Below, piece after piece: positions 1-9,706 of a stretch of DNA of 64,000 nucleotides (positions are counted from its first letter, which is position 1; the number at the start of each line of letters is the position of its first letter). Under the pieces are notes generated by a model that was not told the origin of the DNA, made no database searches, and worked only from the letters and a program-made list of their open reading frames with translations. The stretch is taken from NCBI GenBank assembly GCA_029204225.1, contig CM055109.1, positions 30,221,422-30,285,421 on the forward strand, read 5' to 3'. The position numbers were made by a program, and so were the translations under genes. Origin of the DNA: Diphasiastrum complanatum (lineage: Eukaryota > Streptophyta > Lycopodiopsida > Lycopodiales > Lycopodiaceae).

Positions 1-460
1 AATCTAACGGACACCTTCGGGTTTTTCGGGTTTTTCGCATTTTTCTACATTGGCACACCGACGTCGCCAAACGTATCAGCAACCCTAAAAATAGCTGGAC
101 AACCAAATATCCAAAAGGCGGTGAAGTGGTTACCAACTTTGTACATATGCAAAGATTGGCGTAAATAGCCTTAAAGGCTTGTAAGATATTTTCTCTCAAC
201 ACTTGTAAATATATATACTAGCTTAATCAAGCTATGTAAGAGTTAAATTTCTCTTTGAATTAGAGTTATCTGTAGCCAGTGTTATCACGCTCAACAAGCT
301 GAAGTTATTACTTCAAGTCATTGTACTCACTGTTGATATTTATCAGAGTGCAATTTTTGTCTCACTACTGCATCGTTCATTTGCGCAAATTATATGGATT
401 CTTCTACTTGAATATTTTTGCTGCTAATTGTTTCGTTTCCGTTCCTACACGCCTATGCTC
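1..460 (+). mobile_element. LTR remnant (3' part), copia-like
   Basis: The segment is alignable by eye with the 3' half of the LTR at 45439-46360. Shared stretches include the TAAGATATTTT/TTGTAAGATATTTTG block, GTTATCACGCTCAAC, AAGCTGAAGTTAT, ATTGTACTCA.TGTTGATAT and TGCAATTTTTGTCTCACTACTG, ending in TGCTGCTAA. The window cuts off its left part, so neither the internal region nor a target duplication can be seen. Family assignment rests on the other copy, which follows a purine-rich tract. No coding potential was found here. Confidence 0.6.
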
Positions 461-1190
461 TAAGCAACCGAGCTTCCGTTGCGCTCACGACCACCGTTTT
501 ACGACACGTGGGACGTGTGAAGAAGGAGGAACGTTGGCTGAATGAGAGTGATGGGCCCGAGAAATAGTTTAGATGCCCAAGAAACTTACATTAGTAAATT
601 GTTTATGGTCTTTTCTAAGTATTTTTTATGACATTTCTAAAAACTAAAGATTGGGTCCCTAAAGGCAGTCCTATAGTTTTAGGACAGGCTCATTGTGCTA
701 AAATATAAAGATAATGCAAAATAGAGTGTTAATTCCGCATACTAGCTTCGTTTCTGTCGGAACAAAAGCCATACATAACTATTGTACCTGACTTAGCTCC
801 GTTTTGAAATGAAAATCTTTTGATTTGTTCAAAAAAAGAAAGCAAACTAGAATCAAAATTAGACATTTGAAACAAAAACAACAAATATAAAATTCCAAAT
901 ATCGCTCTCAGGCGCAAACTGCAGGTCAGGCAAGCACCTCCAGGCAATGTGCGCTCGAAAGAGATATTAGAAAGTAGAGTATCGGATCCGAGCGCAGGAA
1001 CTCAGAGCACAAAAGGAAGGAGATGCAATGCGTGCTTGAATGTGATACCAGACGAGGCAGTATCTATTATAGGCGCAAGTTAGTCAACTTAGGGTAATGA
1101 GTGCAAACGGCGTGCTTGAAATCGATATCCGGCCAAGAAATCGTAAATTTGCATGAAAATCCGAGCCGAAAATGACCTATTTATAAAAAA
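461..1190. other. AT-rich stretch with no recognisable gene
   Basis: No protein similarity was recognised on either strand. The right part (about 895-1140) carries CAAATATCGCTCTCAGGCGC, which recurs in variant form just upstream of the histone-like ATG at 1490-1660. It may therefore be a distal part of that locus's upstream region. Confidence 0.4.
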
Positions 1191-1198
1191 ACATTTCG

Positions 1199-1435
1199 CA
1201 CGTGTGGAGTAACGAAGGAACACGTGTCAACGGATGATTGGTCAAAATTGATATGCCGTACAGAGAATGATTGATCCGACATCTATCACATGTGAAAATG
1301 ACGCGCGTCAAAAAGAGATTAGTGCACGTGTCCCAACCCACGTGGCCTCATAATTGAGTCATCATGTTCAGTACAGACATTCCACGTGGACTAATGATCT
1401 GACGACACGTGTCATCGGCTGTCTTTTCACACGTG
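1199..1435 (+). promoter_or_regulatory. G-box cluster: seven CACGTG hexamers in 237 bp
   Basis: CACGTG occurs at 1199, 1221, 1325, 1339, 1383, 1406 and 1430, several of them as ACACGTGTC or CCACGTGG. These are G-box/ABRE-type cores, known binding sites of plant bZIP and bHLH factors. The cluster lies 310-550 bp upstream of the histone-H3-like ATG and just before a TATA-like CATATAAG near 1448. Promoter function is inferred from position and motif density only. Confidence 0.55.
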
Positions 1436-1489
1436 CAAAAATTTCGTACATATAAGACTTGGAATTTCCATTTTTTTCGATTTTCGCTC

Positions 1490-1660
1490 CCAATATCGCT
1501 CTCAAGCGCGCCCTCTCACCGTTTAAGCGTCCACCCTCTCACCGTGCGCTCAAGACCGATACCGCTGGTTGTCCAATATCGCTTTCGAGTGCGCATCTTG
1601 TTTCTTAAAATATTCTATGTATATCTTGCGTTCGAACCGATATTCAGTTCTGGTATCGAT
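1490..1660 (+). repeat. Dispersed short motif ATATCGCTCTCAAGCGC-like, upstream of the H3-like gene
   Basis: CAATATCGCTCTCAAGCGCG lies near 1490, GCGCTCAAGACCGATACCGC near 1546, CAATATCGCTTTCGAGTGCGC near 1573, and a GGTATCGATCTCAAGTGCTC form near 1650. A further copy lies near 895. The copies alternate in how the GCGCTC and CGATA halves are arranged. The motif sits in the presumed 5' leader of the H3-like gene. Whether it is a binding site or repeat debris cannot be decided. Confidence 0.4.
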
Positions 1661-1750
1661 CTCAAGTGCTCTTTTATCGCAAAATTTTTTGTTTTCATCC
1701 CTTTTGTTTTGTTCAAACTTTTTTTTGTTAATTTTCTTCTTCTGAGAATG

Positions 1751-1964
1751 ATGGCCAGGATCAAATCCACTGCCCGTGCCATAACCACTGTACAACCATC
1801 CCATTCCCGTGTTTCCCCTGGTTCTGGCCGTAGACATGGCAGGAAGTAGGTCTGGCTGAGGGAGATTAGTAAACTCCAGAGATCAATTGAACTGTTGATC
1901 CCTAGAGCTCCTTTCGGTCGATCTGTATGAAATGTCACTGTCACTTGGGCTAAATGTTCATTTT
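1751..1964 (+). pseudogene. Histone H3-like pseudogene, N-terminal part (split by copia insertion)
   Basis: Translation from the second of two adjacent ATGs gives MARIKSTARA..., like the H3 tail start MARTKQTAR. After a basic tail an in-frame TAG (1847-1849) interrupts. The same frame continues WLREISKLQRSIELLIPRAPF, corresponding to the alphaN/alpha1 part of H3 ([20 protein letters not shown]). A frame change near 1927 then gives EMSLSLGLNVHF up to the insertion point. LLIP.APF is the form I associate with CENH3 rather than canonical H3. However, the loop-1 spacing equals canonical H3 and lacks the extra residue usual in plant CENH3. No intron is seen in the fold. The rest of the fold lies at 8205 and beyond. 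With at least two stops and one frameshift it is a pseudogene, possibly a retrocopy. Confidence 0.75.
1960..1964. repeat. Target-site duplication ATTTT (left)
   Basis: This exact 5-bp direct repeat of 8200-8204 flanks the copia element. Removing the element and one copy joins NVHF to VVTAMQALQ of the histone fold in frame, which confirms the insertion point. Confidence 0.9.
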
Positions 1965-2701
1965 TGTTGAATTTCACACGTGTGGACTGTCCACTACATG
2001 TACTTGTGATCTCCTAAGGTGTGCAGATGCACCAAGATCAAGACTAGATTGAGATTCAAGATCAATCTTGAATCCTATGGCAAAAACACACTACTACATG
2101 CATTCAATCACTTCCAACTCTCACTCACACGTGTCGGAAGTATTCAAAAAATAATCTAAGTAAAAACAAGCTGCTCTCCTCGGGTAGAGAGAGAAAATGC
2201 ATCAAGAGCTCTCGGGTAGAGAGAGAAAGCTAGAAATCCAATAACTCACAAAATCCATGAAATCACCAAATCAATTGATTTCAAAATGAGGAGTACAATG
2301 ATACTAGTAGGTCCACGAGCTACCACTATGCTTAACTATGATTGGACCACATTTTGTCACCTCTTAATCCTATTGGATCATTGATCTATGCACCTCTTAA
2401 TTCTATTGGACTATATTCAAGCACACCTCAATTTCCTATTGGGCCTCACAAGGTTCCACCTCTATATCCTATTGGACCTCTTGGAATTCATCAAACAAAA
2501 ACTTTACACTTGTCTACACTCTAATTAGCAAGTGTTTAGCCTCTTACTCTATTTTGGCTCAATAGTGGCATTACAAGTGGAAATGCATAATTTGCCATCT
2601 ATGCCAAATTTATTCCTATCAACATCCTACACCTAGATGCTTGATGTAAAAAACATAAGACCCCTATATCTAACATAGATAATCTTTTTCAATTCTTCAC
2701 A
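1965..2701 (-). repeat. 3' LTR of the intact copia element
   Basis: The LTR is 737 bp and reads TGTTGAATTTCACACG...AATTCTTCACA on the plus strand. It contains CACACGTGTGG near its edge and a second CACACGTGTC internally. It pairs with the LTR at 7463-8199. Confidence 0.93.
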
Positions 2702-2716
2702 CTCCTAAAAAATTAT
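2702..2716 (-). other. Polypurine tract of the intact copia element
   Basis: On the minus strand the sequence TTTTTTAGGAG lies directly before the 3' LTR start TGTGAAG. It is the expected primer for plus-strand DNA synthesis. It is short and its purine run is interrupted by T, but the position is exact. Confidence 0.7.
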
Positions 2717-5700
2717 CTATGAAGATTTGAGCATTGATCTTGATATAACTCCAAGATTAGATCTATGCTTGATGAAAGCACTTTTGCTCGAAGGCTTGGT
2801 GAGTAGATCGGCAATACAAGAGGACGAGTTGACATGCTCCAAATAGATTTCTCCTCCAATAAGCTTTTCTCTCACAAAATGGTGTGCCACTTCTATGTGC
2901 TTGCTTCTTGCATGAAATATGAGATTATTGGCAAGAGCTTGGGCCGAGATGTTATCACACTTGATCATTGGTAGATCATCCTCCTTGATGCACTTTAGTT
3001 CCATTAATAACCTCTTGATCCAAAGCACTTCTTTGGTAGTTGTAGTGAGTGCTTTGTACTCGGCCTCACATGAAGAGAGAGATATAGTATCTTGCTTTTT
3101 GGAAAGCCAAGATATTAGATTGCCTCCAAGAAAGATAGTGTATGCACTAATAGACTTTCGATCCATTTTGTCACTTGCAAAGTCCGAATCCGAGTAGCCA
3201 ATAATGGATAGATCTTCACTTTTATAGAGTAGACCATAATCACAAGATGAAGATACATATCTTAAAATCCTCTTGGCCATCTTCCAATGATGGATCTTAG
3301 GTTCTTGCATAAATTGACTCAATTTGTGCACACAAAAACTAAGATCGGGCCTAGTAATGGTAAGCCAAATCAAGGAGCCTACAAGACTCCTAAAAAGTGT
3401 GATGTCCTCAAAGAATATTTCATCACCTTTATTAGGATCTTTTACAATTTGCTCCATTGGAGTATCTATGCTCTTAGAATTTTCCATATGGAATTTTTTC
3501 AACATAGAGTAAGCATATCTAGATTGGCATATAAAGACATGATTTTCATAAAAATCAATTTCTAGGCCTAGGATGTAATGTATCTCTCCTAGATCTTGCA
3601 TTTTAAACTCACATCCAAGTGCTAGCTTGGTTTCATCAACTAGCTTGATACAACTTCCACAAAGAATAATGTCATCAACATAAATTAGAAGAATGACAAT
3701 ATTGCTATCAACAAACTTTAGATACATGGAAGGATCATAGTCACTAAGAGTAAATCCTAGTGAGATAAGGAAAGAGTTAAGTCTTGAATACCATGATCTT
3801 GGTGCTTGCTTGAGTCCATAAAGACTTTTGAAGAACAAGCACACTTTGGACTCATCCTTGATGAATCCTTGAGGTTGTTCCATATAGATCTCCTCCTCAA
3901 GATAACCATTTAGAAAAGCATTGGATACATCTAATTGGAACACCTTCCACTTGAAAAAACAAGCAAGAGAAATAAGAATTCTTATTGTCACCATCTTTGC
4001 AACGAGTGCAAAGGTTTCCTCATAATCAAGACCATGGATTTGAGCAAATCCTTTGGCACATAATCTTGCTTTATGCTTGTTGATGGTGCCATCATGATTG
4101 AACTTGATCCGAAATACCCACTTGCAACCAATCACATGCTTGTTGGAAGGAGGATCCACAAGTTCCCAAGTATTGTTGGTGATCAATGCATCATACTCTT
4201 GCTTCATGGCATCATACCACTCCTTGGTATTAAGTGCCTCTTGTACATTCTTTGGCTCTTCATGAGAGACATAAAAAACATAATTAGTGGAATCAAGATC
4301 CACTTGTTTGCCTTTGTCAACATATGAGAGCCTCTTAGGCTCGGATCTATCTCTCATGGATCTTCTTGGTGAAAAAATCCGAGGAGAGTCTTCTTCAAAT
4401 CTCGACCCCATCACATCATGATTGTTTTCAAAATCAATAATTGATGATGCATCCATAGATTTCTTGATCTCGGCCTCTTCAAATGATGAGTGTTGATCTT
4501 CATGAAAGACAACATCTCTACTTTCAATAACTTGAGAAGTAGAGAGTATAAAGACTCTATAGGCCTTCTTGGTGGATGAGTATCCAACCATGATCCCTTT
4601 GCATGCACTAGGATCTTCCTTCTTCCTTGTTTCCAAGGGCATATGGACAAAGCATAAGCATCCAAAAATTCTAAGGTGATCAACCTTAGGCTTCTTAAAA
4701 AATAAGATTTCATATGGTGACTTTCCTCCAAGAGCTATATGTGGGAGCCTATTGCAAAGATAATTTGCACAATTAATGGCTTCTCCCCAAAAATCTTTGG
4801 GCAAAGATGCCTCAATTCTCATAGATTTTGCACATTCACATAGAGATCTATTCTTTCTCTCGGCCACTCCATTTTGAGATGGAGAGTAGGCACAAGAAAA
4901 CTCTCTTTTAATGCCTTCAAGCTCACAAAAGTCTTGAAATTTATTGGAGATATATTCACCACCTCCATCACTTCTAAGAGCTTTAATCTTGAATGAGAAT
5001 TGCTTTTCTACATAAGCTTTGAAAATAAGGAAATGATCAAACACCATAGATTTTGAAGCAAGAAGATATATCCAAGTGAATCTTGTGTAATCATCAATGA
5101 AAGTAACAAAACAAGTGGCTCCTCCCTTGCTTGTAGTTGATGAGAAATGCACATCCGAGTGGATTAACTCCAAAGGATGCTTGCTTTTGATTGAAGATCT
5201 TGTAAATGGCTTTTTGTGAGATTTAGCAATAGCACAAGCCTCACAAGGCTTGATCTTCTTGGAGAATGACTTTGGCAAGCCAATAGCTTTGGATTCTTTG
5301 ATCATAGAGAGCATGGATTTGTAGTTGGGATGTCCCAACCTCCTATGCCATAATTCCTCCATAGAGAGCTTGTTCACAAGAGCAACATTACAAGCATTCA
5401 CATACTCATTTGGATCTAGTTTATAGATGCCACCAAATCTAGATCCTAATGCAAGTATCTCATCATTCTTCTTGATAGTGCAAGTATCAACATTGAATTT
5501 TACATCAAGGCCATTATCAAGCAATTGGCCAACACTAATAAGATTCTTGGTAAGCTTAGGTACATAAAGAACTCTAGAGAGAGAAAAAACTTTAGAGGAT
5601 GCAAGCTTCAAGGGAATGTTCCCTATGCCTTCAATAGGACATTCAAAATCATTTGCAGTGTATATTGATTTCTTCACTCCATCATAAGGTGCAATAGAAG

Positions 5701-6760
5701 AGAAAGAGTCCTTGGAGCTACACATATGTGAAGAGGCTCCACTATCAATATACCATAGGCCGTCCTTCTTGAAAGGAGTAGATGAGAAACTAGAGACCAT
5801 AAGAGATCCCTCTCCATCACTTGCAATAGTGTCTTCCTTCTCATTGGTAATATTGGCTTGCTTGAGTTGATTCTTCTTTTTGAAGCAATTGGTGGCATAA
5901 TGACCTTTCTTGCCACAATAAAAGCACTTGATCTTCTTCTTCTTCTTGAGCTTGGATGATGAAGCATTAGAGGAATCATCTTCCTCCTCATCTTTGTCTT
6001 TGGATTTGACTTTGTCCTTGCTTGAGGATTGTTGATGTTGGTTCTTGCTCCTCTCTTTGTGCTTATCCTTGGCAAAAAGAGCTTTGCCATCATTATGAGT
6101 GAGAGAAAGCTTGTCCATCCTCAAGAGCTTATACTCTTGTCTTGATTCTTCTGAAATTAGCACACTTTGGAGAGCCTCCAAACTTGGTAGCTCCTCCTTA
6201 ATGGCATAGGATTGGACAAGATTATCAAATTCACTTCTCAAGCCATTGAGAATGACTTGAACTAGCTCATTTTGATTGATGGAATCACCAATACAAGCAA
6301 GCTCTCTATGAATATCTTTTACTCTCAAAACATAACTAGATGCACTCTCATCACTCTTTTGGCTACTTTGAAAGATTTGATTCCTAAGAGTGAGAAGCCT
6401 AGAGGTATTCTTAGCCTCATAGATAGTCTTGAGACAATCCCAAGCTTTTTTGGCTGTTGTACAAGTACCTATCTCCCTCAATATCTCATTAGAGACATTC
6501 ATCTTAATGTAGTGGAGAGCCATCCTAGTTCTCTTTTTGTATTTTTGAACCTCTTGAAGAACTTGTGGTTCTTCTTCAAGGCCAAGAACTATGTCCATCA
6601 CGTCTTGAAGGATCAAGATGGACTCCATCCTCATTTTCCAAATTGAATAATTTGAAGTGGTCAATCTTTCACTTGGTTCCAACAAGGATGAACCCATTGA
6701 AGACATTTGAAGTGAAGAAAACTCAGATGATGAACAATAAATGTTGTTACACACTTTCAA
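2717..6760 (-). CDS. Copia Gag-Pol polyprotein (1347 aa, intact)
   Basis: A single open frame encodes all copia products in the copia order Gag, PR, IN, RT, RNase H. Visible features: a UBN2-type Gag domain (about aa 30-230; STNYSIWKM.ME-like motif), a CCHC knuckle CFYCGKKGHYATNC (about 277), the protease site WYIDSGASSHM (about 335), the pre-integrase HRRLGHPNY, an integrase core with SDVHF, FIDDYTRFTWIY and SQNGVAERKNR (about 628), the reverse transcriptase YVDDIIL (about 1027), and a C-terminal RNase H with SLSSCEAEYKAL. No stop or frameshift interrupts it. Protein products act in virus-like particles and in nuclear integration, as known for the family. An internal Met at MSSMGSS (aa 19) matches the start of related Gags here and may be the true start. 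Confidence 0.95.
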   Translation of the reverse strand: MKVCNNIYCSSSEFSSLQMSSMGSSLLEPSERLTTSNYSIWKMRMESILILQDVMDIVLGLEEEPQVLQEVQKYKKRTRMALHYIKMNVSNEILREIGTCTTAKKAWDCLKTIYEAKNTSRLLTLRNQIFQSSQKSDESASSYVLRVKDIHRELACIGDSINQNELVQVILNGLRSEFDNLVQSYAIKEELPSLEALQSVLISEESRQEYKLLRMDKLSLTHNDGKALFAKDKHKERSKNQHQQSSSKDKVKSKDKDEEEDDSSNASSSKLKKKKKIKCFYCGKKGHYATNCFKKKNQLKQANITNEKEDTIASDGEGSLMVSSFSSTPFKKDGLWYIDSGASSHMCSSKDSFSSIAPYDGVKKSIYTANDFECPIEGIGNIPLKLASSKVFSLSRVLYVPKLTKNLISVGQLLDNGLDVKFNVDTCTIKKNDEILALGSRFGGIYKLDPNEYVNACNVALVNKLSMEELWHRRLGHPNYKSMLSMIKESKAIGLPKSFSKKIKPCEACAIAKSHKKPFTRSSIKSKHPLELIHSDVHFSSTTSKGGATCFVTFIDDYTRFTWIYLLASKSMVFDHFLIFKAYVEKQFSFKIKALRSDGGGEYISNKFQDFCELEGIKREFSCAYSPSQNGVAERKNRSLCECAKSMRIEASLPKDFWGEAINCANYLCNRLPHIALGGKSPYEILFFKKPKVDHLRIFGCLCFVHMPLETRKKEDPSACKGIMVGYSSTKKAYRVFILSTSQVIESRDVVFHEDQHSSFEEAEIKKSMDASSIIDFENNHDVMGSRFEEDSPRIFSPRRSMRDRSEPKRLSYVDKGKQVDLDSTNYVFYVSHEEPKNVQEALNTKEWYDAMKQEYDALITNNTWELVDPPSNKHVIGCKWVFRIKFNHDGTINKHKARLCAKGFAQIHGLDYEETFALVAKMVTIRILISLACFFKWKVFQLDVSNAFLNGYLEEEIYMEQPQGFIKDESKVCLFFKSLYGLKQAPRSWYSRLNSFLISLGFTLSDYDPSMYLKFVDSNIVILLIYVDDIILCGSCIKLVDETKLALGCEFKMQDLGEIHYILGLEIDFYENHVFICQSRYAYSMLKKFHMENSKSIDTPMEQIVKDPNKGDEIFFEDITLFRSLVGSLIWLTITRPDLSFCVHKLSQFMQEPKIHHWKMAKRILRYVSSSCDYGLLYKSEDLSIIGYSDSDFASDKMDRKSISAYTIFLGGNLISWLSKKQDTISLSSCEAEYKALTTTTKEVLWIKRLLMELKCIKEDDLPMIKCDNISAQALANNLIFHARSKHIEVAHHFVREKLIGGEIYLEHVNSSSCIADLLTKPSSKSAFIKHRSNLGVISRSMLKSS

Positions 6761-7450
6761 TAGGATCCAATAATTGAGTACTATCTTCTCCTATGAAAGA
6801 TCTTACAACAATTTGTGAATTGATTCTCACTAGCTACACAAATCTCTCTAAAACAAGATCTATTTCACATCAAATGATGCAGTATAGGCAAAGTTAGGAT
6901 CCAACACTCTTAGCACGTGTGAAATACACTAAGAAACCAAATTTGACTCAAATACAATGATATTGCATGAAACAAAATGGCTAAGATCTCAAAACAGTGC
7001 CTAGATCACATATAGATGAGATTGGCAAGCATACAACTGTGATCCCGGATCAACCAAGCAATCTCTTGACCAAACCAAATGTGTCCACCCAGGTCTAGGT
7101 GCCCTACCTAACCCTCTTCAAAAGCTTATAACTTTTGATTGGCTCAACCAAATGGAATGAAACTGATTGCAACAGAAACTAGACAGAAATAGCTTCAAAA
7201 CAAGCTATCAAGCAAGATAAATGGATCAAACATGAGAGAGAACTTCCAAACTGAAATTGGATGTTCCTCACACGTGTCTGAGCACCTGATTCCGTACAGT
7301 ACCAGGTCAGACCCAATCAATGTCCTTTTGATCTCTTTTGATCCAAGATTGAACAAGATAGCTAGGAAAATGGGCCTTAACAATTTCTAGCTCAAGATTG
7401 ATGAAAATTTTTCACTTAGATGGATCAAAATGCATGGTAACCTTAGGTAG
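6761..7450 (-). other. Untranslated leader of the intact copia element
   Basis: This is the segment between the primer site and the gag start on the minus strand. It has no conserved coding potential. It contains further CACGTGTG-type motifs near 6917 and 7270. Confidence 0.6.
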
Positions 7451-7462
7451 GCTCTGATACCA
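7451..7462 (-). other. Primer binding site, initiator tRNA-Met type
   Basis: The minus strand reads TGGTATCAGAGC immediately after the LTR end TTCAACA. This is complementary to the 3' end of plant initiator tRNA-Met, the usual primer of copia elements. Confidence 0.92.
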
Positions 7463-8199
7463 TGTTGAATTTCACACGTGTGGACTGTCCACTACATGTA
7501 CTTGTGATCTCCTAAGGTGTGTAGATGCACCAAGATCAAGACTAGATTGAGATTCAAGATCAATCTTGAATCCTATGGCAAAAACACACTACTACATGCA
7601 TTCAATCACTTCCAACTCTCACTCACACGTGTGGGAAGTATTCAAAAAATAATCTAAGTAAAAACAAGCTGCTCTCCTCGGGTAGAGAGAGAAAATGCAT
7701 CAAGAGCTCTCGGGTAGAGAGAGAAAGCTAGAAATCCAATAACTCACAAAATCCATGAAATCACCAAATCAATTGATTTCAAAATGAGGAGTACAATGAT
7801 ACTAGTAGGTCCACGAGCTACCACTATGCTTAACTATGATTGGACCACATTTTGTCACCTCTTAATCCTATTGGATCATTGATCTATGCACCTCTTAATT
7901 CTATTGGACTATATTCAAGCACACCTCAATTTTCTATTGGACCTCACAAGGTTCCACCTCTATATCCTATTGGACCTCTTGGAATTTATCATACAAAAAC
8001 TTTACACTTGTCTACACTCTAATTAGCAAGTGTTTAGCCTCTTACTCTATTTTGGCTCAATAGTGGCATTACAAGTGGAAATGCATAATTTGCCATCTAT
8101 GCCAAATTTATTCCTATCAACATCCTACACCTAGATGCTTGATGTAAAAAACATAAGACCCCTATATCTAACATAGATAATCTTTTTCAATTCTTCACA
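7463..8199 (-). repeat. 5' LTR of the intact copia element
   Basis: The LTR is 737 bp and pairs with 1965-2701. By eye the differences are a few C/T and transversion changes. It provides the presumed promoter for gag-pol on the minus strand. Confidence 0.93.
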
Positions 8200-8204
8200 A
8201 TTTT

Positions 8205-8680
8205 GTCGTGACAGCCATGCAGGCCTTACAGGGTGCTGCAGAAGATTTTCTATCCCAGTTTTTTTAGGATACTTGTCTTTTGGCAGTGCATGGTAAGCGT
8301 GTCACCATTATGCCAAAGGATGTCGTCATTCTCAAAAGGCTTCGGGACCGTTTTTCTGGTCTGCATGTTGATAATGCCACACCTCCAGAGACCTACCTCT
8401 GGATAGAACCGACTTGCCGACTACCTCTAGGAGGAAGAGGAAGTAGCCTGTCCCCAAGAAGGTTGGATCTTGAAGGCTAACTACTTCCATTCCTCCTAGA
8501 GTTATCCCGGCCAAGAGACCCCGTATTGTCCTGAGCTCTGAGTCAGATGCTGGAGAATTTGACTCAGATCGAAAATCTTCACCCCTTCCTCCTCTTGTTA
8601 TTTGTCCAACTCCTCAACAGGTTTCTTCACCAAAAGTGTTGATTACCCAAGAGGAGCTCGACAAAATAACAGAGAAATCT
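8205..8680 (+). pseudogene. Histone H3-like pseudogene, C-terminal fold plus novel extension
   Basis: After the TSD the frame VVTAMQALQGAAEDFL, then [24 protein letters not shown] matches alpha2-alpha3 of H3 ([36 protein letters not shown]). A GAG-to-TAG change replaces the Glu of FED. Canonical H3 ends near ARRIRGERA, but here the reading continues. After further frame changes it gives a low-complexity charged stretch with AKRPRIVLSSESDAGEFDSD and ITQEELDKITEKS, ending at a plausible 5' splice site (CT|GTAAAT, 8680/8681). The extension is unlike any histone known to me. It could be a fused neighbouring gene or a real C-terminal tail. Confidence 0.65.
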
Positions 8681-9226
8681 GTAAATATTGTTTTCACTTT
8701 TTTTTTCTGCTCTTGTACATAATTTTTTTGTAAGAATTCCATACGATCATGCCCAATTATTTTGATTCTGACCATTATAATTAATAAGAGGCCTACCTAG
8801 CTAATAAAATTGATCTTCTCGACAATTTTTTTTGATTTTTTTCTTCTAGATATACTTACAAGCTTTAGATTAAATCCCAAATTTTGTGCCGAGCTGAAAG
8901 ATAAAACCTCAGAAATTTCAGATGTAATAGTAGAAGCCGGAGTATCTTTTTTGTAGAATAGTATTAGTTGCGATTCCCATGGTATAGTTTTTGTTGTTAG
9001 TCCATTTTTCATGGGAGCGATAAAGGGGAAAGAAACCAATTTTGAGAAGGTTGTATATTTTATCGAATGCAGTCATGTGGTTTATTTGATTCCATATGAA
9101 AATAATAATGATTGCTCTTTTGTTTTTGTTGCTTTAATCTGGATTGTTGCATGCTTCATTGCTTTAATAAGTAAGGAGTCTTTCATAAATATAGATTTAT
9201 CGATATTTGTATTTTGGTTGTTGCAG

Positions 9227-9389
9227 TCGGCATTGAAACCTGAACATTCTTTTTATAAAGATAAATAAGGAAGGAGTATACTAAACTCAGCTGCAAATAC
9301 ACATAGAGAATTTGATTCTCTACTTCATGATGTCGTTCGGGAAATACTGACAACGGCAACTTCAATTGGATAACCATTAGATCTCTAAA
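9227..9389 (+). pseudogene. Putative downstream exon of the H3-like locus
   Basis: A T-rich tract ends in TTGCAG (acceptor 9225-9226) and the segment ends at AAAG|GTATAT. It includes a frame with FDSLLHDVVREILTT, with stops in flanking frames, so it is probably decayed. Splice sites are by eye only. Confidence 0.3.
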
Positions 9390-9706
9390 GGTATATTCAA
9401 TTTATCTCTGATATGCATGTATTTCTTTTTTAGTTCAAATCTATCGTCATAGCATAAATAAAATTTCTATCATAATATTACTAGTTTTTGTTCTATATAT
9501 GCAATGTGTACAACAAAACGATGCTTTTAGTTGTGCATGGTTCGTCCTGTACAATACGAAGCTATTTTTTGAGTGGTATAATTTACAAGTGAATGTAGAT
9601 ATTGAAAAGATAATATTCTGTTCATTTGTAGTTTTTTTCATTCTGATTCATATTTTTTTGCTATCATTGTTTGTAATTTGCTGATTCTCGTGTTTTGTGA
9701 TGACAG

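Larger units (their letters stand above)
1965..8199 (-). mobile_element. Complete Ty1/copia LTR retrotransposon inserted in the H3-like gene
   Basis: The element is 6235 bp with two 737-bp LTRs that begin TG, end CA and differ at about six positions by eye (about 99% identical), so the insertion is recent. On the minus strand a primer site (TGGTATCAGAGC) directly follows the 5' LTR. A purine-rich tract precedes the 3' LTR. One uninterrupted gag-pol frame lies between them, and the flanks carry the duplication ATTTT. It has every feature needed for autonomy. Expression and activity are not shown by the sequence. Confidence 0.95.

Noticed and set aside
2919-6777. Plus-strand open frames opposite copia gag-pol
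   Set aside because: They lie fully within the intact minus-strand polyprotein and show no family motifs.
2342-8022. Pair of 60-aa frames MDHILSPLNPIG... as a repeated small gene
   Set aside because: They are the same segment of the two LTRs; PIG-type repeats follow from short LTR repeats (CCTATTGGA).
1751-8480. Functional CENH3 gene
   Set aside because: Nonsense codons, a frameshift and a 6.2-kb insertion in the fold; loop-1 length is canonical.
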